Part shown: in pieces, positions 1 to 6,235 of the stretch
Position numbering within the stretch: position 1 is the first letter of the stretch
Layout of the letters: every line of letters starts with the position of its first letter
Assembly: GCF_022771645.1 (NCBI RefSeq)
Contig: NZ_JALFCU010000029.1
Location: 1 to 10,538 of the forward strand
DNA length: 10,538 bases
Source: Selenomonas sp.
GTDB lineage: Bacteria; Bacillota; Negativicutes; Selenomonadales; Selenomonadaceae
Reading direction: 5' to 3'
Notes under the pieces: generated by a model
What the model was told of the DNA's origin: nothing
Seen by the model: only the letters and a program-made list of their open reading frames with translations
Databases searched by the model: none
Position numbers and translations under genes: made by a program

Positions 1-279
1 CGGCGCGACGGCCGGCGTCAAGAACCATGCGAGCGCGACGACGACGGCTGCCGCCGTCAGCGGCACGATGCGCCACGCCCAGCGGCGCGCACGCGTCCAT
101 TTGCTCGTCGGTCCCGCTTCTTGCGCGCGCTGGAGTTCCGCCTGCGCGAGCATGACCTTGAGGTCGCCCTTGAGGCCGCTGCCGCTCGTGAGCGATGCGT
201 CAGCCTCCGCCAGCCAGTCGCGCGCCGCACGGATCGATTGCTGCTTCTGCTCTTTCTGCTGTTTGCGTTCGTCTCCCAC
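1..279 (-). CDS. Small membrane protein with charged cytoplasmic N-terminus (partial, C-terminus beyond window)
   Basis: This reading frame stays open for 93 codons from a GTG at 279 to the left edge, so the C-terminus is missing. The start is supported by a CTCCT (AGGAG on the coding strand) at 288-292, 8 bases upstream. The product begins with a Lys/Gln/Glu-rich stretch, followed by an amphipathic region (residues about 17-52, including ARDWLAEADASL and LKVMLAQAELQRAQE). A basic patch (about 58-68, with KWTRARRW) precedes a hydrophobic segment (about 70-87, PLTAAAVVVALAWFL), which gives a cytoplasm-in, single-pass topology. I do not recognise the family. It follows a sigma factor gene but is separated from it by a terminator, so it probably has its own promoter. 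A cytoplasmic helical domain plus one membrane segment would fit an anti-sigma factor, but this is only a suggestion: no zinc-binding HxxxCxxC motif is present in the visible part. Confidence 0.72.
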   Translation of the reverse strand, partial: MGDERKQQKEQKQQSIRAARDWLAEADASLTSGSGLKGDLKVMLAQAELQRAQEAGPTSKWTRARRWAWRIVPLTAAAVVVALAWFLTPAVAP

Positions 280-287
280 AGGGCTCT

Positions 288-292
288 CTCCT
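288..292 (-). promoter_or_regulatory. Shine-Dalgarno site supporting a GTG start
   Basis: AGGAG on the minus strand, within AAAGGAGAGAG, 8 bases before GTG at 279-277. It decides the start of the partial membrane protein gene, which has no nearby in-frame ATG. Confidence 0.7.
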
Positions 293-360
293 TTCTCTTC
301 CCGTTTCCTTTTGGATTCTTGCTTTATATTCGCGGCAACAAGGAAAAATCTCACGCATCG

Positions 361-396
361 AAAAAAAGAAAAACCGCGAAGATTCGCGGTTTTTTC
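361..396 (-). terminator. Intrinsic terminator after the sigma factor gene (bidirectional form)
   Basis: A perfect stem CCGCGAA (374-380) / TTCGCGG (383-389) with a 2-base loop is extended by AAA/TTT pairs. It has an A-rich run on its left and T6 on its right. Read on the minus strand it is a G/C stem followed by a T-rich run, about 60 bases after the sigma factor stop codon. It could also work on the plus strand, but no plus-strand gene enters it in this window. Confidence 0.85.
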
Positions 397-451
397 GTGA
401 TTATCGTGCGTTCTCGCGAGAGAAGCGCCTGTTTTCTCTTTTTTTGACGAC

Positions 452-1087
452 TCACCAATGGTGCATGAAACGCGAGAGCATGCCGCGCACGCGGCGGATG
501 CCGCTCTTCTGCAAGCGGTAGACGTGCGACGTCGAAACGTCGAGCGCGTCGGCCATCGCATCGATGGGCTGGCTTTCGAGATAGACGCCTGTGAGCACGG
601 CGCGTTCTTTTTCCGGCAGGCGGTCCATCGCCGCGTGGAGACGGCCGGCAAGCTCGTGCGATTCCGCCGTCTCCGGCACGGAGAGCGCTGCGGCATCGGC
701 GAGGCTTTCCTTCATGGACTCGCCGCCTTCGTCGGGGCGCGCGTCCATGCAGGCGATGTCCGACGCGCCTTCTTTTTTCAGAAAGTCGAGCATGCGACCG
801 CGGATGCGGTGCACAGCGAACAGGCTGAACGCGACGCCGCGCGCGGGCTCGTAACGCTCGACGGCCTCGATGAGGCCGACCGTGCCCTCCTGGATGACGT
901 CCATGATGTTCGGCAGGGCGCGGTACGGGAGCGCCTGCTTGAAGACGAGCGGCTGGTACGACTCGATGAGATGGCGGCGCGCAGATGCGTCGCCATCGCT
1001 TTTGTAAGCGCGCCAAAGGGATTGTTCTTCTTCAGACGTTAATAATTCAACATTCTGCAATTCCTTGATGTAATCGTCGAGACGCAT
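452..1087 (-). CDS. Sigma-70 family alternative RNA polymerase sigma factor (211 aa)
   Basis: The product directs RNA polymerase to a set of promoters. Region 2 spans residues about 37-105 and carries the typical core-binding and -10-recognition sequence (DVIQEGTVGLIEAVERYEP, then RGVAFSLFAVHRIRGRMLDF). Region 4 spans about 150-211, with LPEKERAVL followed by a helix-turn-helix at about 172-200 (DAMADALDVSTSHVYRLQKS). The stretch between them is acidic and short, with no clear region 3, and region 1.1 is absent. This suits a group 3/4-like alternative factor rather than the housekeeping one. The ATG at 1087 is preferred over an in-frame ATG at 1159 because a near-perfect AAGGAGGTG lies just upstream and the family-like sequence begins here; the extra 24 residues of the longer frame are not sigma-like. 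Its regulon cannot be read from the window. It follows tamB across a structured gap and is closed by a strong terminator. Confidence 0.88.
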   Translation of the reverse strand: MRLDDYIKELQNVELLTSEEEQSLWRAYKSDGDASARRHLIESYQPLVFKQALPYRALPNIMDVIQEGTVGLIEAVERYEPARGVAFSLFAVHRIRGRMLDFLKKEGASDIACMDARPDEGGESMKESLADAAALSVPETAESHELAGRLHAAMDRLPEKERAVLTGVYLESQPIDAMADALDVSTSHVYRLQKSGIRRVRGMLSRFMHHW

Positions 1088-1092
1088 CCGCA

Positions 1093-1101
1093 CACCTCCT
1101 T
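1093..1101 (-). promoter_or_regulatory. Strong Shine-Dalgarno site deciding the sigma factor start
   Basis: AAGGAGGTG on the minus strand, with AGGAGG centred about 7 bases before the ATG at 1087. It is the strongest ribosome binding site in the window and rules against translation starting at the in-frame ATG at 1159, which lies in the outer arm of the palindromic element. Confidence 0.85.
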
Positions 1102-1137
1102 CAGGATAAATGATTGCATCCACAAAAATGTCACAAT

Positions 1138-1413
1138 CTATTGCGACCGTAACATTCACAGCAGCCTTCCCCTCAGGGGAAGGGGGACCGCGTTAGCGGT
1201 GGAAAGGGTCCCTTGTACGTTTGCTGAGTCCGTAGGACGTAACGCCTCGCGGGTGCGCGCACGAACCGCTTTGGGTGCCTGCGCGCACCGGCGACATCAA
1301 ACGTCCTACTGAATCATAGGCTGTGCAAGCGACCCTCTCCTGGCGCTGCGCTTCGCTCCGCGCCTGTCCTCTCCCTAAGGGAGAGGCTGCTGCAAAAGTT
1401 ACGACCGCAACAG
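1138..1413. repeat. Large composite palindromic element 1 between tamB and the sigma factor gene
   Basis: This 276-base inverted repeat fills most of the 344-base gap at 1088-1431. The outer arms (1138-1166 and 1385-1413) match at 23 of 29 positions, with consensus CTRTTGCGRYCGTAAC then CAGCAGCC. Inside each arm is a near-perfect hairpin: CCTTCCCCT/AGGGGAAGG at 1165-1183 and CCTCTCCCT/AGGGAGAGG at 1368-1386. Next comes a second hairpin (CCGC-GTTA-GCGG at 1188-1199; GGCGC/GCGCC at 1342-1364). Both arms then carry GGARAGGGTCSCTTGYAC and the exact pair GTAGGACGT (1232-1240) / ACGTCCTAC (1301-1309). The centre is a perfect 10-base stem GGTGCGCGCA (1252-1261) / TGCGCGCACC (1280-1289). No coding capacity was recognised. 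It could be a MITE/REP-like insertion or a structured RNA. Confidence 0.85.
1182..1202 (+). repeat. Shared 21-base core repeat, copy 1
   Basis: GGGG followed by GACCGCGTTAGCGGTGG; this 21-base word is identical to the reverse complement of 6145-6165. It contains the CCGC-GTTA-GCGG hairpin and in both copies directly follows a pyrimidine/purine-rich hairpin. Confidence 0.9.
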
Positions 1414-1431
1414 GTCAAGTAAATCCTAATC

Positions 1432-4400
1432 TCAGAATTTATATCTCGCTTCAATCCCCACGAGCGTGTCGCCGGATTCGTGGTCGAGCATCAGACCGAT
1501 GTTGTCGCTGAGATCGTATGTCACGCCGTAGCGGTTCGTGTTGTCGCCGATGCCGCGGACGTAGTGCATCTGGAACTTGTCGCTGATGCGCTTGCCCATT
1601 TCGATATTGTAGACATTTTCCGTCTCGTCGCGCACATCGTCTTCCGTGCCGCTGGATCTCGACGACTGGTCGAGCATCGAGCCGCTGCCGCGCGCGATGC
1701 GGAACGTGTCAAGCCAGAGGATGCTCTTCATCTGGTCTTCGAGCTGGCCGAGCACGGTCATCTGCAAGCCGAGCGTCAAGAGGTCGTCGGCATCAAAGCT
1801 CGTGCTGCCCGCCCGATACGAGCTTTGGAGCGTCAGCATGCGCAAGATCTCTGTCTCGCTGTACTCCGGGCTGGACGTGAGCTTGACATCCATGTGGTTC
1901 GCGAGCGCGCCGTCGAGGCCGAAGAAGATGCGCGTCGTGCCGACTTTCGTCGCGGCGAGGAAGCGGATGCTCGGCAGGAACGTGTCGACCTGGTCGAACG
2001 TCGCCGTGCCTTCGTAAATTTGGAAAACATTTTTCAGGTACGTGACCGTGCCGCCGCGCTTGACGTGGAACTCGCCCGTCGGCTGCGGGTGGCGCGTCGT
2101 GCCGCCGAAGTGCGCCGCGCCCGTGATGTACATATCATAGAGCACGGAGCTGTAGAAATGCACCTTGTCGCCGGCCGTCACGTCGACGTCGAGCAAAATG
2201 TCCGGGAGCTCGCCGTCGCTGTCGGGGATCATCGGGATCGAGATCTCGCAATTGTCGAACGTCAGCTTGCCGGCGAGCTTCGGCAGTTCGTGGCCGAAGA
2301 TTTCGCCAGGCGTCACGTGGAACTCGCCCGTGAGCGGTCCCGTGTACGCCGTCGAAACGACATCGAGGTGGTTCATCGAGAGGTCGGCTGCGTAGTCGAC
2401 GGGCGTGAGGCCAGCGAGCGTGACGTCGCCGCTGCCTGTGAACGAACCGCTCCCCATTTTACCAGAAAGCTCGTCGAGTGTCATTTCATTTCCATGAAAA
2501 GATGCTTTCGCATGAAGCGATTCGATGGGCGACTGGATGAGGCGGAGCTTCACAGCGCCGTCCGGGAGAGAGAGCTCGCCAGAAAAGAGCGGATGCGCCG
2601 CCGTGCCGGTGACGAGCACGCTGCCGCGCGTCTCGCCGACGGCCCACTCGACTTGATTCGAAAGCACAGGCAACAGCGAGAGGTCGGCATGGTCGAGCGA
2701 AACGTCGAGATGAATCTGCTCGAAGTCCGCGAGCTCGTCGTCTGCGCCGGCCGTGAGCGCGCGGAGCGGCACGATGCCTTTCGCGCTCGCCTGATACGTC
2801 TGCGCATCCTTTCCATTTGCCACGGCTTTCTGCACGACGAGGTTCTTGACGTCGAGGATGCCGTGAGAGAGCGTCGCCTCGCCCGTGAGCGTGTCGAACG
2901 TCGAGCCCTGGATGCCGCCGTTCTTCGCCGCGAGCGTGATGTGCCCTTCGGGGCTCCGAACGTTCCCCGTGAGCGTCGCGTCGATGTCCGCCGTGCCGAG
3001 CACGTCGATATCCTTACCGATGCCGGCCGCTTTCGCGAACATGCCGAGCGTGATGTCGTGCGCCGTGAGGCCGAGATCAAGCGTGCCGTCAAGCGCCGCC
3101 GTGCCCGTGAGCTCGAACACGCCGTCCGTCCCCTGGTAGCCAATGCACTGGTCAAAGCGCAACACGCGGTTTTCAAGCACGGCCGCGACGGCGACGTCAT
3201 GAACGTCGTAGCCCGCAATCGTGCCCTTCGTCATCGTGCCCTGGAGGTCGACGTACGGATCCTCCATCGTGCCGTCGAGGATCGCCGACGCGTTGAGCGT
3301 ACCTTTGACGACGTCGTTTTTCTGGTTGACAAGCGCGCAAAGGTTCGTGAGGTCGGCATCCGTCACGAGCACGTTGCCCGTGAGGCCATGCGTCGCGAGG
3401 TTCGCCGCGAGGTCGAGGTCGTAGCTGCCGTCGCCCTGCAAGAAGCCGAAGCGGTCGAGCGTGACGACGTCATTTTCATAATGCGCATGACCATAGGCGC
3501 GCGGGATGTCGACGCCGTTCAGCGTGAGCGTTTTCGCGTCGAGCGTGCCGTCGAACACGGGCGCGGGAATCGTGCCCGTGACGTGGCCTTCGAACGTACC
3601 GTGGCCTGAGACTTCGTACGGGAGCTTGTGCTCGATGCGCTTCATGTCGATGTCGCGCACATCGATGTCGAGATTGAGCGTCTGGTCGAGACCGATCGTG
3701 CCGTTCAGCACGGCGTCGACCATCGGCGAATAGATGTGAAACACCTGCAGGCGCAGCACGTCGTCCTGGATGAAGTAGTCGCCGTCCATGCCCGAGAGCA
3801 GGACGCCGGCGTAGCTGCCACGATAGAAATGGATGTAGCCGACTGCTTCGGGATGGTCGAGCGTGCCGGTGAAATGGATCGTGTTGTCGACGTTGCCCGT
3901 GATGGGCTGCTCCGGCGCGACGAGCGCAGCGATGTCCTCCATGCGCGCGCCCATGCAGTCGACGCGCACGTCGAGGTTCTTCTCACCCGCGAGGCCGACG
4001 AATCCCGTGACGATCCACGTCTCCCTGCCGCCGTTCTCCATGAGGAAATCATCGATCGCGATGTGATCGAGGCTGCCGGACGCCTTCAGCACGAGGCTGT
4101 CGAACGGCTGGTGGAACGCCTTGCCGTGGTTCGCGGAAAAATCGACCGCAACCTCGGGATTCACAAGGCTGCCATGCACCGTGCCCTTGAAATCGGAAAA
4201 GCCCTGCATATCGATGCGGCTGTCGAGATCTGCAAGGAGCGACAGATCGAAATGGCCGCCGTAGAACGCGAGGTCGAGCATCTCGCCACGCACGATCTTG
4301 CCCTCGAGGCCGACGCTCGAACGGTTCGGCAGCTGCGCGCTGAGGTAATCGATTGTGAGGTCGCGGCCCTGCACACCGAACGACGCGCTGAGCGTATCGA

Positions 4401-5883
4401 TGGGCAGCGCGCCATACGCGCCCTGTGCGACGGCCATGCTGCCGCCCGCTTGGAACGTCTCCGCATCCGCGCCGGTACTGGAAAATGTCACGTCCGCTTT
4501 CGCGCGGCCTGCGAGTGCGTCGAGGTTTTCGAGCCCCGTCATGCGCGTGCCGGCGTACGACTGCACAGCGGCGACGTCGATGCCATTGGCCGTGAGATGC
4601 GCCGCATACGACTGATCGGCGATGGCGAACTCACCCTCGCCCGTGACCTTCCCGCCGAAGACATCGGCCGCGAGGTTCTGGATGTACACGACATTGTCCA
4701 TGAGGCGCGCGTGCAAGCCGGCGTTCTGGAACGCGATGCCCGCCGCGCTGCCGCTCGCGACGCGGAAGTCGCCGTCGACCGTCGGATTCGCGAACGTCCC
4801 GCCGACCATCGCCGTGAAGTCCGCCGCGCCGGCATAGGCGGCGGCTTCGATGGCCGAAACAGCAGACGGATTCGCGGCTGCGACGGCCGCGAGCACTGGC
4901 GCGGGGTCGAAGCCCTCGGCCTTCGCCTCGATATTCATCGCGGGCGATGCCGTGTCGAAACGGATGTTGCCGTGAACGTCGACGGCCTGGCCCTCGACCT
5001 TCGCCGTGAGGTCGGACGTGATGTCGCGGTTCGTGAAATGCGTGAAACCTGTGACGTCGCGGATAGCGAGGCCATAAGCATCGACGGCGCCGCCGTCGAC
5101 CTCGCCCTCGCCGATGAGGGAAATGTCGCCGATATCCGCGCGACGGTACAGCGTCGCGTTCGCCGTCTTCACCGTGCCGCCGATGGGATGCACGTTCTCC
5201 GGCAGCACGCCGTCCGGAATGAGTGCGACGTACTTCGCGGCATCGAGCCCCGTGACGTCGGCGTTCACGATCTGCCGCTCGCTCGAGAGCGTCGCCGTCG
5301 CGTGGAGCGCCGCGCCTTCGACCGCACTCGTCGCCGAGACCTCGGCCTCGTACGTCGGCGCATCGGCGCAATCGATGGTGCCAGCGATATCGTTGAACAA
5401 AAGTTCATGATGATAAGCGCGCACGGTTGCGTGCGCGTTTTCGATTTCCACCTTGCCCGAGAAGCCCTTGCCCTCTGACGACTTCGGCGCGATATCCTCC
5501 ACATTCCACGTTCCATCGTCGCGGCGCACGAGCGTGGCCTCGGCGTCACTCACGCGGATCGTGTCGATGGCCGCCGCACCTGACAGGTCTTGGAGCGCAG
5601 AAAGCAAGCGCAAGCGCACCTCGGCCGTAGGGGCCTTGACGATGCACTCCGCCTGCTTGTCATAAATCGCGATATCATGGATGGTGACGCTGTGGAGCGA
5701 GCCGATCTCGACCGCGCCGATCTCCGTCTCCGTGCCCAATTGTTCTGTGAGCGTCGATGACGTGATGCCAGCAACACGGTCACTGACCGCACTGGAATGA
5801 AACACATAAAAAAGGAAAACCCCAACGACAAGCACAATGGCGCAAATACCGCCCAAGGCATATCCCATGGCTTTCCTTTTCAT
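1432..5883 (-). CDS. tamB: TamB / AsmA-like translocation and assembly module, phospholipid-transport bridge protein (1483 aa)
   Basis: TamB proteins are anchored in the inner membrane and cross the periplasm as a long hydrophobic beta-groove. They are implicated in moving phospholipids toward the outer membrane and, with TamA, in outer-membrane protein assembly. Here a membrane anchor (residues about 7-28) is followed by an AsmA-like N-terminal part and roughly 1000 residues of short beta-strand repeats (many G-T-L-D / G-x-V-x-G patterns). The C-terminal TamB domain (DUF490) spans about 1200-1483, with GEFHVKRGGTVTYL near 1270 and SSPEYSETEILRML near 1337. The protein ends in strands finishing ...EARYKF. 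Its length is near the usual 1200-1500. The ATG at 5883 has a G-rich GGGGGAA upstream; ATG 5868, preceded by AAAGGAAAG, is an alternative that removes five residues. No TamA/BamA gene lies in the window. The neighbouring mlaEFD fits a shared role in lipid balance. Confidence 0.93.
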   Translation of the reverse strand: MKRKAMGYALGGICAIVLVVGVFLFYVFHSSAVSDRVAGITSSTLTEQLGTETEIGAVEIGSLHSVTIHDIAIYDKQAECIVKAPTAEVRLRLLSALQDLSGAAAIDTIRVSDAEATLVRRDDGTWNVEDIAPKSSEGKGFSGKVEIENAHATVRAYHHELLFNDIAGTIDCADAPTYEAEVSATSAVEGAALHATATLSSERQIVNADVTGLDAAKYVALIPDGVLPENVHPIGGTVKTANATLYRRADIGDISLIGEGEVDGGAVDAYGLAIRDVTGFTHFTNRDITSDLTAKVEGQAVDVHGNIRFDTASPAMNIEAKAEGFDPAPVLAAVAAANPSAVSAIEAAAYAGAADFTAMVGGTFANPTVDGDFRVASGSAAGIAFQNAGLHARLMDNVVYIQNLAADVFGGKVTGEGEFAIADQSYAAHLTANGIDVAAVQSYAGTRMTGLENLDALAGRAKADVTFSSTGADAETFQAGGSMAVAQGAYGALPIDTLSASFGVQGRDLTIDYLSAQLPNRSSVGLEGKIVRGEMLDLAFYGGHFDLSLLADLDSRIDMQGFSDFKGTVHGSLVNPEVAVDFSANHGKAFHQPFDSLVLKASGSLDHIAIDDFLMENGGRETWIVTGFVGLAGEKNLDVRVDCMGARMEDIAALVAPEQPITGNVDNTIHFTGTLDHPEAVGYIHFYRGSYAGVLLSGMDGDYFIQDDVLRLQVFHIYSPMVDAVLNGTIGLDQTLNLDIDVRDIDMKRIEHKLPYEVSGHGTFEGHVTGTIPAPVFDGTLDAKTLTLNGVDIPRAYGHAHYENDVVTLDRFGFLQGDGSYDLDLAANLATHGLTGNVLVTDADLTNLCALVNQKNDVVKGTLNASAILDGTMEDPYVDLQGTMTKGTIAGYDVHDVAVAAVLENRVLRFDQCIGYQGTDGVFELTGTAALDGTLDLGLTAHDITLGMFAKAAGIGKDIDVLGTADIDATLTGNVRSPEGHITLAAKNGGIQGSTFDTLTGEATLSHGILDVKNLVVQKAVANGKDAQTYQASAKGIVPLRALTAGADDELADFEQIHLDVSLDHADLSLLPVLSNQVEWAVGETRGSVLVTGTAAHPLFSGELSLPDGAVKLRLIQSPIESLHAKASFHGNEMTLDELSGKMGSGSFTGSGDVTLAGLTPVDYAADLSMNHLDVVSTAYTGPLTGEFHVTPGEIFGHELPKLAGKLTFDNCEISIPMIPDSDGELPDILLDVDVTAGDKVHFYSSVLYDMYITGAAHFGGTTRHPQPTGEFHVKRGGTVTYLKNVFQIYEGTATFDQVDTFLPSIRFLAATKVGTTRIFFGLDGALANHMDVKLTSSPEYSETEILRMLTLQSSYRAGSTSFDADDLLTLGLQMTVLGQLEDQMKSILWLDTFRIARGSGSMLDQSSRSSGTEDDVRDETENVYNIEMGKRISDKFQMHYVRGIGDNTNRYGVTYDLSDNIGLMLDHESGDTLVGIEARYKF

Positions 5884-5960
5884 TGTAGGTTCCCCCGTTT
5901 TTTGAATGTCATTACGTTAACGGAAGCGCCCAAATCAATCAACCTCAGGCCCCCTCCCCG

Positions 5961-6003
5961 AAAAGCAGACGCACGGCGCTTTAGCGCCGATGCGGTCGCT
6001 TTT
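5961..6003 (-). terminator. Possible bidirectional terminator hairpin inside element 2
   Basis: CGGCGC (5974-5979) / GCGCCG (5984-5989) around a TTTA loop, extended with small bulges to AAAAGC (5961-5966) / GCTTTT (5998-6003). On the minus strand it is a G/C stem followed by TTTTC, about 230 bases after the tolC stop codon. The T run is short, and part of the T run lies in the stem, so termination may be weak or partial. If active it would separate tolC from tamB. Confidence 0.45.
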
Positions 6004-6144
6004 ACCCTTGTGGTTGGGGGCTGTCAGCGAAGCTGACTGGAGGTGTGTGCCCCCAAGAGCCTAACAAAACAAATAATGCCCACCTAGTACAGCACGCCCG
6101 AAGCGAATACATTATTCGTTCAAACGTACGCCCGCACACACCCA

Positions 6145-6165
6145 CCACCGCTAACGCGGTCCCCC
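6145..6165 (-). repeat. Shared 21-base core repeat, copy 2
   Basis: Exact reverse complement of 1182-1202, about 5 kb away. In both copies a GTACGTTTG follows the core at a short distance (12 bases in element 1, 15 in element 2), so the similarity extends beyond the core. Confidence 0.9.
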
Positions 6166-6235
6166 TCCCTCGGTGAGGGAGGCTGGAGTTTGTGAGCCTA
6201 TTTTCCTCTAACACAATGACATTACATCACACAGT

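Larger units (their letters stand above)
5905..6223. repeat. Large composite palindromic element 2 between tolC and tamB
   Basis: This 319-base inverted-repeat element occupies nearly all of the 352-base gap at 5884-6235. The outer arms 5905-5925 and 6203-6223 match at 17 of 21 positions (AATGTCATT, RY, GTTA, then GGAA). The right arm holds CCTCCCT/AGGGAGG (about 6165-6183) next to the CCGC-GTTA-GCGG hairpin. The left arm holds GGGGGC (6016-6021) / GCCCCC (6049-6054) enclosing the perfect GTCAGC-GAA-GCTGAC hairpin at 6023-6037. Both arms carry GGTGTGTGC. Near the centre CAAATAATG (6070-6078) pairs with CATTATTCG (6110-6118). It also contains a terminator-like hairpin. It shares an exact 21-base core with element 1. 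I see no gene in this gap and no convincing promoter for tamB. Confidence 0.8.

Noticed and set aside
281..360. Promoter for the partial membrane protein gene (TATAAA on the minus strand near 323-328)
   Set aside because: The -10-like word is good, but no -35-like sequence lies at 16 to 18 bases upstream. A promoter must exist after the terminator, yet I cannot place it.
458..1042. 194-codon plus-strand frame opposite the sigma factor gene
   Set aside because: It mirrors the sigma gene, whose product has clear region 2 and region 4 motifs and a strong ribosome binding site.
1088..1160. Promoter for the sigma gene (TTGTGA and AATCAT words on the minus strand)
   Set aside because: Each word matches the consensus at 4 of 6 bases and the spacing is only 15; A/T-rich gaps give such hits by chance.
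1138..1413. CRISPR array or attC-like recombination site
   Set aside because: The repeats are inverted and modular, not direct and regularly spaced, and no integrase or cas gene is present.
1480..5478. Very long open frames on the plus strand opposite tamB (1480-3609 and 3628-5478)
   Set aside because: They are reverse-strand shadows of a G+C-rich gene with strong codon bias: the products are rich in Arg, Val, Ala, Asp and His, with no recognisable domain, no plausible ribosome binding site, and frames mirroring tamB codons. The tamB product is a clear family member.
5884..5945. Promoter for tamB (TTGATT and TAATGA on the minus strand, spacing 18)
   Set aside because: The -10 word is poor and lies within the outer stem of element 2; not supportable by eye.
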